From Candidatus Izemoplasma sp. (GTDB taxonomy: Bacteria > Bacillota_I > Bacilli_A > Izemoplasmatales > Izemoplasmataceae): a stretch of 6,399 bases of DNA. The stretch is from positions 1 to 6,399 of the forward strand of contig SKIY01000094.1 in assembly GCA_007116205.1 (NCBI GenBank), in the 5' to 3' direction. A program made the translations under genes and the position numbers. The stretch's first letter is position 1. Each line of letters begins with the position of its first letter. Positions 1 to 5,588 of this stretch are shown here, in pieces. The notes beneath the pieces are model-generated. The model searched no databases and was not told the origin of the DNA. It saw only the letters and a program-made list of their open reading frames with translations.

Positions 1-21
1 AAAATGTTATAAATCAAATAG

Positions 22-47
22 AAAAGACTGGTTAACAGTCTTTTTTT
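22..47 (+). terminator. Rho-independent terminator of an upstream gene
   Basis: A stem AAAGACTG / CAGTCTTT with the 5-base loop GTTAA is followed by a run of seven T. It probably ends a plus-strand gene to the left of the window, whose coding sequence is not visible here. The A-rich 5' flank could let it also work on the minus strand. The end of its T-tract touches the first CRE-like site. Confidence 0.8.
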
Positions 48-60
48 GTAAGCGTTTTTA
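47..60 (+). promoter_or_regulatory. CRE-like site 1 (candidate CcpA box)
   Basis: The sequence TGTAAGCGTTTTTA agrees at 13 of 14 positions with the catabolite-responsive element consensus TGWAARCGYTWNCA and keeps the central CG. Its centre is about 75 bases upstream of the inferred pgk transcription start. In Firmicutes, CcpA bound at such upstream positions often activates transcription. No ccpA gene is in the window, so the assignment rests on the match alone. Confidence 0.5.
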
Positions 61-65
61 TTATA

Positions 66-79
66 AGAAAGTGTTTTCA
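66..79 (+). promoter_or_regulatory. CRE-like site 2 (weaker)
   Basis: The sequence AGAAAGTGTTTTCA matches 12 of 14 positions of the same consensus, but the central CG is TG, which weakens it. It lies 19 bases downstream of site 1, close to two helical turns, and upstream of the pgk -35 region. The tandem arrangement supports a regulatory role more than either site alone. Confidence 0.33.
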
Positions 80-93
80 ATGTCGTTAATCAA

Positions 94-122
94 TAGATTT
101 TATCATATAGTTTTAGTATAAT
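94..122 (+). promoter_or_regulatory. Sigma-A-type promoter of the pgk-tpiA operon
   Basis: A perfect -10 box TATAAT is at 117-122. The best -35 at a 17-base spacing is TAGATT (94-99), which matches only 3 of 6 consensus bases. A weak -35 fits a promoter helped by an activator bound upstream, where the CRE-like sites lie. Transcription would start near 129, giving a leader of about 30 bases before pgk. Confidence 0.65.
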
Positions 123-133
123 GAATGCGGAGA

Positions 134-148
134 TACCTATAATTGGTA
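134..148. promoter_or_regulatory. 15-base dyad, candidate operator in the pgk 5' leader
   Basis: TACCTATAATTGGTA is a palindrome at 12 of its 14 non-central positions, with half-sites TACC and GGTA. It sits just downstream of the inferred transcription start and directly before the AAAGGAG ribosome binding site of pgk. This is a typical place for a repressor operator, and the operon's own XRE regulator is a natural candidate to bind it. In RNA it could instead form only a weak 4-bp hairpin. Confidence 0.3.
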
Positions 149-160
149 AAGGAGATAATT

Positions 161-1357
161 ATGGCAAAAAAAAATTTAAAAGACTTAAACGTTAAAGGAA
201 AAACAGTATTGGTACGTGTAGACTTCAATGTTCCAATGAAGGATGGCGAGATTACCGACGATAATCGTATTCGTCAAGCCTTACCAACCCTTAAATACTT
301 AATTGAACAAGACGCGAAAATCGTATGTTTTTCACACCTCGGTCGTGTGAAAAAAGCAGAGGATAAAAAAGGCAAGTCCTTAAAGCCTGTTTCAGAAAAA
401 CTTGCAGAGTATCTTGAAAAACCCGTTACCTTCATTCCTGAAACCCGTGGTAAAAAACTTGAATCAGCGATAGCGGCATTAAAACCTAAAGAGGTCTTAA
501 TGTTTGAAAATACCCGATTTGAAGATATTGATGGAAGTAAAGAATCGAAAAACGATGACGATTTAGGCGCTTACTGGGCATCTTTAGGAGATATTTTTGT
601 AAATGATGCATTCGGTACCGCACATCGTGCACACGCTTCAAATGTCGGTATTGCTTCTCACAGTGAAGAAAGCGCTGCTGGGTTTTTATTAGAGAAAGAA
701 ATTGCATTTATTGGGGATGCAGTCAATAATCCGCAAAGACCATTTATTGCCATCCTTGGTGGGGTAAAAGTTAGCGATAAGATCGGCGTTATTAAAAATT
801 TATTAGAAAAAGCCGATATGATTTTAATTGGTGGCGGTATGAGTTATACATTTTTAAAAACCCAAGGCATTGAAGTTGGAACGAGTGTTGTTGAAGCAGA
901 TAAACTCGAACTCGCAGAAGATTTACTCAAAAATGCTTATGGTAAAATAGTGTTGCCACTCGATTTTAAAGTAACGAAAGAGTTTAGTAATGAGGAAGCT
1001 GTTCGCGTGGTTGATGTGAACGATTTTAAAGAAGATGAAATGGGTCTAGATATTGGTCCGAAAACCATGGAGAAATATCAAAAACTCTTAAAAAATGCTC
1101 GAACTGTTGTTTGGAATGGTCCTGTGGGGGTTTTTGAATTTAGTAATTTCTCACAAGGCACCATTGGAATTTGTCAAACCTTAGCAAACTTAGAAGATGC
1201 AACAACGATTATTGGTGGTGGCGATAGTGCAGCTGCAGCAATCAAGTTTGGGTTTGAAGATGCCTTTAGCCATATTTCTACTGGTGGAGGCGCGAGCTTA
1301 GAGTACCTGGAAGGCAAAGAACTTCCTGGGGTAACCTGTCTCGATGATCGGACATGA
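161..1357 (+). CDS. pgk: Phosphoglycerate kinase
   Basis: This cytoplasmic glycolytic enzyme transfers phosphate from 1,3-bisphosphoglycerate to ADP, giving ATP and 3-phosphoglycerate. The 398-residue product has the family's normal length. The N-terminal substrate domain shows VRVDFNVP (18-25), SHLGR (58-62), ENTRF (116-120) and FVNDAFGTAHRAHAS (146-160). The nucleotide domain shows GGVKVSDKI (from 200), WNGPVGVFE (318-326), GGGDSAAA (352-359) and STGGGASLEYLEG (373-385). I chose the ATG at 161 because AAAGGAG (148-154) lies 6 bases before it; an in-frame TTG at 143 would start upstream of that site. Its TGA stop overlaps the next gene's ATG (ATGA) and is followed directly by TAG. It is the first gene of the operon, and tpiA is the fourth. 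Confidence 0.97.
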   Translation: MAKKNLKDLNVKGKTVLVRVDFNVPMKDGEITDDNRIRQALPTLKYLIEQDAKIVCFSHLGRVKKAEDKKGKSLKPVSEKLAEYLEKPVTFIPETRGKKLESAIAALKPKEVLMFENTRFEDIDGSKESKNDDDLGAYWASLGDIFVNDAFGTAHRAHASNVGIASHSEESAAGFLLEKEIAFIGDAVNNPQRPFIAILGGVKVSDKIGVIKNLLEKADMILIGGGMSYTFLKTQGIEVGTSVVEADKLELAEDLLKNAYGKIVLPLDFKVTKEFSNEEAVRVVDVNDFKEDEMGLDIGPKTMEKYQKLLKNARTVVWNGPVGVFEFSNFSQGTIGICQTLANLEDATTIIGGGDSAAAAIKFGFEDAFSHISTGGGASLEYLEGKELPGVTCLDDRT

Positions 1358-1902
1358 TAGACCAACAAATAGGTGAAAAAATAAAAGCGTTAAGACTTGA
1401 AAACGGATTAACGCAAGAAGAACTAGCGAACCGTTGTGAACTAACAAAAGGATTTATTTCGCAAATTGAAAGACAACTTACAAGTCCTTCAATATCAACA
1501 TTAACAGATATTTTAGAAGTCCTTGGCACAACACTAGGCGCGTTCTTTAGCGAAACGGTAGAAGATGTATTTGTTTTCACACCTAAAGATTTTTATGAGA
1601 AAACAGATGAACATTTAAAACATACGATCCGCTGGATCGTACCCAACGCTCAAAAATACGAGATGGAACCAATCATCATTGAAATAGAACCCGGGGGGAA
1701 ATCTTTTGAAGATGCCCCGCATAATGGTGAAGAGTTCGGGTATGTATTAGCGGGTGAAATCGTGCTTCACGTTGGCAAACGTAAATATCATGTTAATGCT
1801 GGAGAAACATTTTACTACCGCACAAACAAAACACATGTGATCGAAAATAAAGGCGACTGCACTACCAAAATTCTTTGGGTCAGCACGCCACCGATGTTTT
1901 AG
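1354..1902 (+). CDS. XRE-family regulator with C-terminal cupin sensor domain
   Basis: A 182-residue DNA-binding regulator. Residues 6-61 form a Cro/CI-type helix-turn-helix (LTQEELANRCELTKGFISQIER at 19-40). Residues 105-177 form a cupin barrel, with HNGEEFGYVLAGE (123-135) as motif 1 and His161/Asn165 in motif 2; the usual Pro of motif 2 is replaced. The ending ILWVSTPPMF is typical of the PuuR-like XRE/cupin group. Some members of that group control polyamine or amino-acid genes, and none are visible here. The ATG overlaps the pgk stop by 4 bases and has no strong ribosome binding site, so translation is probably coupled to pgk. The ligand is unknown. The position between pgk and tpiA suggests control of this operon or sensing of carbon state, which is inference. 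Metal binding is uncertain because only some of the usual ligands are recognisable. Confidence 0.88.
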   Translation: MIDQQIGEKIKALRLENGLTQEELANRCELTKGFISQIERQLTSPSISTLTDILEVLGTTLGAFFSETVEDVFVFTPKDFYEKTDEHLKHTIRWIVPNAQKYEMEPIIIEIEPGGKSFEDAPHNGEEFGYVLAGEIVLHVGKRKYHVNAGETFYYRTNKTHVIENKGDCTTKILWVSTPPMF

Positions 1903-1916
1903 AAAGGAAGATGGTC

Positions 1917-2162
1917 ATGAAAAAAGAAATTATTATTAATAGTACACAAGGCTTGCATGCAGCGCTCGCTGCAAAAATAGTGCAAACTGCGAGTCGCTAT
2001 GATGCAGATATAAAACTTTTATATGATGACAAAGTGATTGATGCAAAATCAATTTTAAGTTTAATTAGTTTGGCGATTCCAAGTGGTGAAGCAATTACCC
2101 TTGTCGTTGAAGGTAAAGATGCTGAAATTATTATTAAAGACATTGAAAAACTGTTAGGATAG
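1917..2162 (+). CDS. HPr-like protein with altered active-site motif (possible Crh-type regulator)
   Basis: An 81-residue single-domain HPr-fold protein; normal HPr has about 85-88 residues. The N-terminal active-site region reads QGLHAALAAKIVQTASRYDAD. His14 aligns with the phosphorylated His15 of HPr, but the family's Arg17-Pro18 are Ala-Leu. The regulatory region is AKSILSLISLAIPSG, with Ser45 aligned to Ser46, the target of HPr kinase. Loss of the Arg should impair phosphate transfer from enzyme I, while the retained Ser fits a CcpA co-regulator role. Bacillus Crh is comparable but has instead lost the His. I chose the ATG at 1917 because AAGGA (1904-1908) is 8 bases upstream; the in-frame ATG at 1911 is only 2 bases away. 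The gene lies 14 bases after the regulator and 8 before tpiA. The fold is secure; the regulatory function is inferred. Confidence 0.85.
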   Translation: MKKEIIINSTQGLHAALAAKIVQTASRYDADIKLLYDDKVIDAKSILSLISLAIPSGEAITLVVEGKDAEIIIKDIEKLLG

Positions 2163-2170
2163 GTGAAACC

Positions 2171-2929
2171 ATGCGTATACCAATGATTGCTGGAAACTGG
2201 AAAATGCATAAAACGCGTGATGAAGCTTTACAGTTCATCTACGCTATAAATATGGAAGTACCAAAAAGCACATACGTTGAAACCGTTGTGTGTGCTCAAG
2301 CCCCTGTATTGCGTGACCTTGTTAAGCGACAAGGTGAAAATGTCCGCATTGGGGCACAAAATATGCACCATGAAACAGAGGGTGCTTATACCGGTGAAGT
2401 CAGTGCGGCGTTACTTGAAAATATCGGGGTCGATTATGTCATTATTGGACATAGTGAGCGCCGCGCGTATTACAATGAAACTGACGAAACCGTAAACTCA
2501 AAATTACATCAGGCAATACGCTTTAACTTAAAGCCAATTGTGTGTGTCGGTGAATCACTTGAAACCCGCGAAAACCATGAAACAGATGCTTTTGTACATA
2601 AACAAATTGAAAAAGCACTTTTAGGGCTCGGAAAAGCTCAAGTTGAAAAACTTGTTATAGCTTATGAACCGATATGGGCAATCGGGACTGGAAAAACCGC
2701 AACCAGTGAACAAGCGAATGAAACCATTGCCACGATTCGTCAACGTATCGGTGAACTTTACGATGAAGAAACCGCTGATCAAGTTCGTATTTTGTATGGC
2801 GGTAGTGTCAAACCTGAAAACATTGAATCATTAATGAAGGAACCACACATTGACGGGGCTTTAGTTGGTGGTGCATCATTGAATGCAAAATCATTTATGC
2901 AACTTGTAGCATCCGCATATAATCAATAA
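2171..2929 (+). CDS. tpiA: Triosephosphate isomerase
   Basis: This cytoplasmic TIM-barrel enzyme interconverts dihydroxyacetone phosphate and glyceraldehyde 3-phosphate. The product has 252 residues, the usual length. Visible features are GNWKMHK (8-14) with catalytic Lys11, IIGHSERR (91-98) with catalytic His94, AYEPIWAIGTGK (164-175) with catalytic Glu166 and the mobile loop 6, and the phosphate-binding YGGSV (209-213) and GALVGGASL (229-237). AGGTGA at 2161-2166 lies 4 bases before the ATG, and the gene follows the HPr-like stop by 8 bases. It is the last gene of the operon and is followed at once by a strong terminator. All known catalytic residues are present, so the enzyme should be active. 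Confidence 0.97.
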   Translation: MRIPMIAGNWKMHKTRDEALQFIYAINMEVPKSTYVETVVCAQAPVLRDLVKRQGENVRIGAQNMHHETEGAYTGEVSAALLENIGVDYVIIGHSERRAYYNETDETVNSKLHQAIRFNLKPIVCVGESLETRENHETDAFVHKQIEKALLGLGKAQVEKLVIAYEPIWAIGTGKTATSEQANETIATIRQRIGELYDEETADQVRILYGGSVKPENIESLMKEPHIDGALVGGASLNAKSFMQLVASAYNQ

Positions 2930-2954
2930 GCATCGCTTGGCGATGCTTTTTTTT
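2930..2954 (+). terminator. Rho-independent terminator of the pgk-tpiA operon
   Basis: A perfect GCATCGC / GCGATGC stem with a TTG loop is followed by eight T. The stem can extend into the TAA stop codon, where the A bases pair with the first T bases. It starts at the base after the tpiA stop. Confidence 0.92.
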
Positions 2955-2962
2955 AGCCAAAT

Positions 2963-2988
2963 AAAAAAGGTGCCAAAAGGCACCTTTT
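2963..2988 (-). terminator. Rho-independent terminator of rpsD
   Basis: On the minus strand a stem AAAAGGTGCC / GGCACCTTTT with a TTTT loop continues into a six-base T run. It lies 4 bases after the rpsD stop. Its A/T-symmetric flanks could also make it a second barrier to plus-strand transcription leaving tpiA, so the two convergent units are insulated back to back within about 60 bases. Confidence 0.9.
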
Positions 2989-2992
2989 ACGA

Positions 2993-3592
2993 TTAACGGT
3001 TGTAAAATTCAACGATAAGATTTTCTTTAATTTCAGCTAAAATTTCACTACGTTCTGGGAAACGTGTATAGGTGAATTTAAAGTTACTTTCATCATATTC
3101 AATAAACCCTAAACGTTCGACAACAGCTTCTAAATTATCTTTAATGAAAGATAACTTACGTGATCTTTCTTTTAAGGTAATTGTTTGACCTGGTTGAACG
3201 CGATATGATGGGATATCGACTTTGCGTCCATCGATTAAGAAATGTCCATGGGAAACAAATTGACGTGCTTGACGACGACTTTTTGCAAATCCTGCACGAT
3301 AAACTAAGTTATCAAGTCTTGATTCAAGCAAGAATAAAAAGTTTTCACCTTGGCGACCAGACAGTTTTTTTGCTTCATTAAATGTTTTTCTGAACTGACG
3401 TTCATTAACACCATAAGTAAAGCGTACTTTCTGTTTTTCTTGAAGTTGAATGCCATATTCACTAATCTTACCACGGCGCTGTCCATGTTGCCCTGGTGGA
3501 TAAGGACGTTTTCCAATTTCTTTACCGGTCTCTAGTGTCGAATGTTTTAAACGACGACTAATTTTCCATGATGGTCCAGTATATCTTGACAT
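2993..3592 (-). CDS. rpsD: 30S ribosomal protein S4
   Basis: A primary 16S rRNA-binding protein that starts assembly of the 30S body. The 199-residue product matches the Bacillus-type S4 length. The N-terminal arm begins MSRYTGPSWKISRRL and contains RPYPPGQHGQRRGKISEYG (29-47); it has none of the zinc-ligand cysteines found in some S4 proteins. The conserved YGVNERQFRKTF is at 60-71. The S4 RNA-binding domain spans about 89-150, including SRRQARQFVSHGHFLIDGR. The ATG at 3592 is preceded by an excellent GAAGGAGG ribosome binding site. As in Bacillus subtilis, the gene is monocistronic and away from the alpha operon. The long structured leader upstream suggests autoregulation by S4, as known for Bacillus rpsD. 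Confidence 0.97.
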   Translation of the reverse strand: MSRYTGPSWKISRRLKHSTLETGKEIGKRPYPPGQHGQRRGKISEYGIQLQEKQKVRFTYGVNERQFRKTFNEAKKLSGRQGENFLFLLESRLDNLVYRAGFAKSRRQARQFVSHGHFLIDGRKVDIPSYRVQPGQTITLKERSRKLSFIKDNLEAVVERLGFIEYDESNFKFTYTRFPERSEILAEIKENLIVEFYNR

Positions 3593-3762
3593 ACGTATTC
3601 CTCCTTCTTTTTATATTTGCATAAAAAGCGAGTCATATTGCGGATAAGGACAGAATAATTTAACGTATTTCATCTCGCCAGCAGAGACTACTATACAACC
3701 CAACTTACAGGATTATTCAGTGAGCTTAAACATCAATATGCAGCTGCCTTTATTACACATGC
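3593..3762 (-). promoter_or_regulatory. Structured rpsD 5' leader (candidate S4 autoregulatory RNA)
   Basis: About 170 untranslated bases separate the inferred start from rpsD. Reading the minus strand, CATATTG (3740-3734) pairs with CAATATG (3640-3634), and inside it GAATAAT (3718-3712) pairs with ATTATTC (3659-3653). A further nested GTAT/ATAC (3696-3693 with 3668-3665) and GTCTC/GAGAT hairpin (3688-3684 with 3676-3672) fill the centre. Four properly nested stems in so short a leader suggest a folded RNA. B. subtilis rpsD has a leader that binds S4 and represses its own expression; a similar role here is inferred from position, length and structure. I could not compare it with a covariance model. 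Confidence 0.6.
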
Positions 3763-3768
3763 GCAAGC

Positions 3769-3797
3769 ATTATATAACAATTAAAGCGACTTGTCAA
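3769..3797 (-). promoter_or_regulatory. Consensus promoter of rpsD
   Basis: On the minus strand TTGACA (3797-3792) and TATAAT (3774-3769) are separated by exactly 17 bases, a perfect sigma-A consensus promoter. The -35 and part of the spacer lie inside the last codons and stop of msrC. Transcription should start near 3762. The strength suits a ribosomal protein gene. Confidence 0.93.
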
Positions 3798-4263
3798 CTA
3801 TTGCAGCAACGACGGCTTCAAAGGTTTTTTGATCGCGTTCATCAAAGCGATTTTTAATCGGACTATCAATATCTAATACGCCAATTAATTGATCATCTTT
3901 AATGATTGGAACCACAATTTCACTCAGACTTGCCCCATCACACGTAATATGGTTTTTTAATACCGTAACATCTGCCACAACTTGCGTTTTACGTGTTTTT
4001 GCGGCGCTACCACAAACCCCACGACCAAGTGCAATTTGTGTGCACGCAGGTAATCCTTGAAAAGGACCAAGCGTTAATAGCTTACCATTGTACAAGTAAA
4101 AACCGACCCAATTAATTTTATCGACATAAAAATTAATCAAGGCACTTACGTTGGCAAGGTTTGTAATCAGTGAATCATCACTATTTAAATAGTGCGGTAA
4201 GACTTCTAGCAATCGCTGATAGTTGGTTTCGCGATTTTTTGAGCGTGTTTCATATTCAAACAT
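3781..4263 (-). CDS. msrC: Free methionine-(R)-sulfoxide reductase (GAF-domain fRMsr)
   Basis: This cytoplasmic oxidative-stress repair enzyme reduces free methionine-R-sulfoxide to methionine with thioredoxin-type reductant. The 160-residue product is one GAF domain with the family signatures INWVGFYLY (50-58), LGPFQGLPACTQIALGRGVCG (65-85), HITCDGASLSEIVVPI (105-120) and GVLDIDS (128-134). The three redox cysteines are Cys74, Cys84 and Cys108, each exactly 10 below E. coli Cys84, Cys94 and Cys118, so the active site is complete. I chose the ATG at 4263 because AGGTG (4274-4270) is 6 bases upstream; in-frame GTG or ATG codons at 4278, 4272 and 4269 overlap or precede that site. The gene diverges from thiI, and its 3' end hosts the rpsD promoter. 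Confidence 0.93.
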   Translation of the reverse strand: MFEYETRSKNRETNYQRLLEVLPHYLNSDDSLITNLANVSALINFYVDKINWVGFYLYNGKLLTLGPFQGLPACTQIALGRGVCGSAAKTRKTQVVADVTVLKNHITCDGASLSEIVVPIIKDDQLIGVLDIDSPIKNRFDERDQKTFEAVVAAIVDKSL

Positions 4264-4280
4264 ATACATCACCTGCACTA

Positions 4281-4309
4281 ATAATAATAAAAGCGCCGTA
4301 AAAACACAA
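4281..4309 (-). promoter_or_regulatory. Weak candidate promoter of msrC
   Basis: On the minus strand TTGTGT (4309-4304) and TATTAT (4286-4281) are 17 bases apart. The inferred start would fall almost on the AGGTG ribosome binding site, leaving a very short leader, so the -10 may be elsewhere in the TTATTATTATTA run. The 86-base gap between msrC and thiI must serve both genes, and this -35 overlaps the thiI promoter spacer. Confidence 0.25.
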
Positions 4310-4315
4310 GTTTTA

Positions 4316-4324
4316 TGGTAAAAT
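4316..4324 (+). promoter_or_regulatory. Extended -10 promoter element of thiI
   Basis: TGGTAAAAT combines the extended -10 TG dinucleotide (4316-4317) with a TAAAAT box (4319-4324). No good -35 is found at 17 bases (CCGTAA), which is common for extended -10 promoters. Transcription would start near 4331, with a leader of about 20 bases carrying the AGGAG ribosome binding site. Confidence 0.5.
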
Positions 4325-4349
4325 AGTGTTGATTTAGGAGTTGAATACT

Positions 4350-5588
4350 ATGGAAGATATTATTTTAGTACGTTTTGGGGAACTAATGTTAAAAGGTGCT
4401 AATAAAAAAAGATTTTTAAAAACCGTGCGCAATAGTGTTGCACAAAAAGTATGTAATCCCAACATTCGCTTTGAACATGCCCATGATCGCTTATATGTAC
4501 ATTTAAATGGTGAACCGTATAAACCCGTGATTGAAGCGTTAAAGGTTGTGAGTGGCTTAGATAGTTTTTCTGTCGTTACGCTAACAGATAACAACTTAGC
4601 AACCATTGAAACGATAGCGTTAGCGCATTTAAAAAACCGTGCACCGTCTAAACAAACGTTTAAAATAACAACCAAGCGTGCAGATAAAACGTTTCCGCAT
4701 ACATCGTTAGAAGTCTCAAAAACGATTGCCACTGCGTGTTTAAAAGCGCATCCGCACTTAACGGTTAATCTCTCACGCCCAGAACTAGAACTAACGATTG
4801 AGATTCGCAAACGTGGGACGTATATATACAGTGAAAAAATACCTGGATTAGGAGGCTTTCCAGCGGGAATAGCGGGCAAAGGTATTTTATTACTCTCTGG
4901 TGGCATCGATTCACCAGTTGCAGGATTTTTCGCGATGAAGCAAGGCATCGAAATTGAAGCGATGCATTTTGAATCGACGCCGCTAACCAGTATTGAATCA
5001 GCCCAAAAAGCGATGGATTTATGTAAACCATTATCGCTTTATAATACCCAATCAGCAGTAAAATTACATTTGGTGCCCTTTAAAGCAATACACGAAAAAA
5101 TTATTGAAATGGTCCCTGAACCTTATCTTATTACGATTATGCGACGTATGATGATTCGTATTGCAGATCGTTTTGCTGAACGTGATCACACACCGGTATT
5201 AATTAGTGGTGAAAGCATTGGTCAAGTTGCCTCACAAACATTAGAAAGCATAAAAGTGATCAATGACGTATCGCGTATTCCTATAATTAGACCGCTAGCA
5301 ACCATGGATAAAAAGGCGATTATGGAAGTCGCAAGATCTATAAATACATACGGAATATCCATTCGTCCGTTTGAAGACTGCTGTAGCATTTACACACCGA
5401 AAAAACCAGCTATAAACCCACGCATATACTATGCACTACGCTATGAACGATTATTTGATTATGAAACATTAATCGATGAAGCTTTAACAGCCATTAAAAC
5501 GATTACAGTGCATGTAAATACAGAGTTAGACTTAACGACGCACGGATTAACTGTTGCTGAAGCAGTGCAAGAAAGTAGGGATAGATAG
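4350..5588 (+). CDS. thiI: tRNA 4-thiouridine synthase ThiI
   Basis: ThiI adenylates and transfers sulfur to U8 of tRNAs; in some bacteria it also supplies sulfur for thiazole synthesis. The 412-residue product begins with a ferredoxin-like region containing VRFGELMLKGANKKRF (7-22), followed by a THUMP RNA-binding domain (about 60-165). The PP-loop ATPase domain has SGGIDSP (183-189) and SGESIGQVASQT (286-297). Cys343-Cys344 in EDCCSIYTPKKP match the catalytic cysteine region around E. coli Cys344. The C-terminal rhodanese domain of E. coli ThiI is absent, as in Bacillus, where a dedicated cysteine desulfurase delivers sulfur; no such gene is in the window. The ATG at 4350 lies 9 bases after AGGAG; an in-frame TTG at 4341 directly abuts that site. 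It overlaps the next gene by one base. Confidence 0.95.
   Translation: MEDIILVRFGELMLKGANKKRFLKTVRNSVAQKVCNPNIRFEHAHDRLYVHLNGEPYKPVIEALKVVSGLDSFSVVTLTDNNLATIETIALAHLKNRAPSKQTFKITTKRADKTFPHTSLEVSKTIATACLKAHPHLTVNLSRPELELTIEIRKRGTYIYSEKIPGLGGFPAGIAGKGILLLSGGIDSPVAGFFAMKQGIEIEAMHFESTPLTSIESAQKAMDLCKPLSLYNTQSAVKLHLVPFKAIHEKIIEMVPEPYLITIMRRMMIRIADRFAERDHTPVLISGESIGQVASQTLESIKVINDVSRIPIIRPLATMDKKAIMEVARSINTYGISIRPFEDCCSIYTPKKPAINPRIYYALRYERLFDYETLIDEALTAIKTITVHVNTELDLTTHGLTVAEAVQESRDR

Noticed and set aside
143..160. TTG start for pgk, adding six residues (MVKEII)
   Set aside because: The AAAGGAG ribosome binding site lies inside this extension and is ideally spaced for the ATG at 161, where the usual family N-terminus begins.
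486..707. Minus-strand open frame inside pgk
   Set aside because: It is antisense to a clearly conserved enzyme, has no ribosome binding site that I can see, and gives a low-complexity product with no recognisable domain.
965..1030. Repeated CGATTTTAAAG inside pgk, with a near copy in the methyltransferase gene
   Set aside because: Each copy encodes an ordinary Asp-Phe-Lys stretch in AT-rich codons; the spacing is irregular and there is no array.
1278..1580. Minus-strand 100-codon open frame across the pgk/XRE junction
   Set aside because: It is fully antisense to two real genes whose protein motifs fit the plus strand; its product has no recognisable features.
4334..4948. Minus-strand 204-codon open frame opposite thiI
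   Set aside because: It is long, but it mirrors the well-conserved THUMP and PP-loop coding frame of thiI. The translated product resembles no family I know, so it is a shadow.
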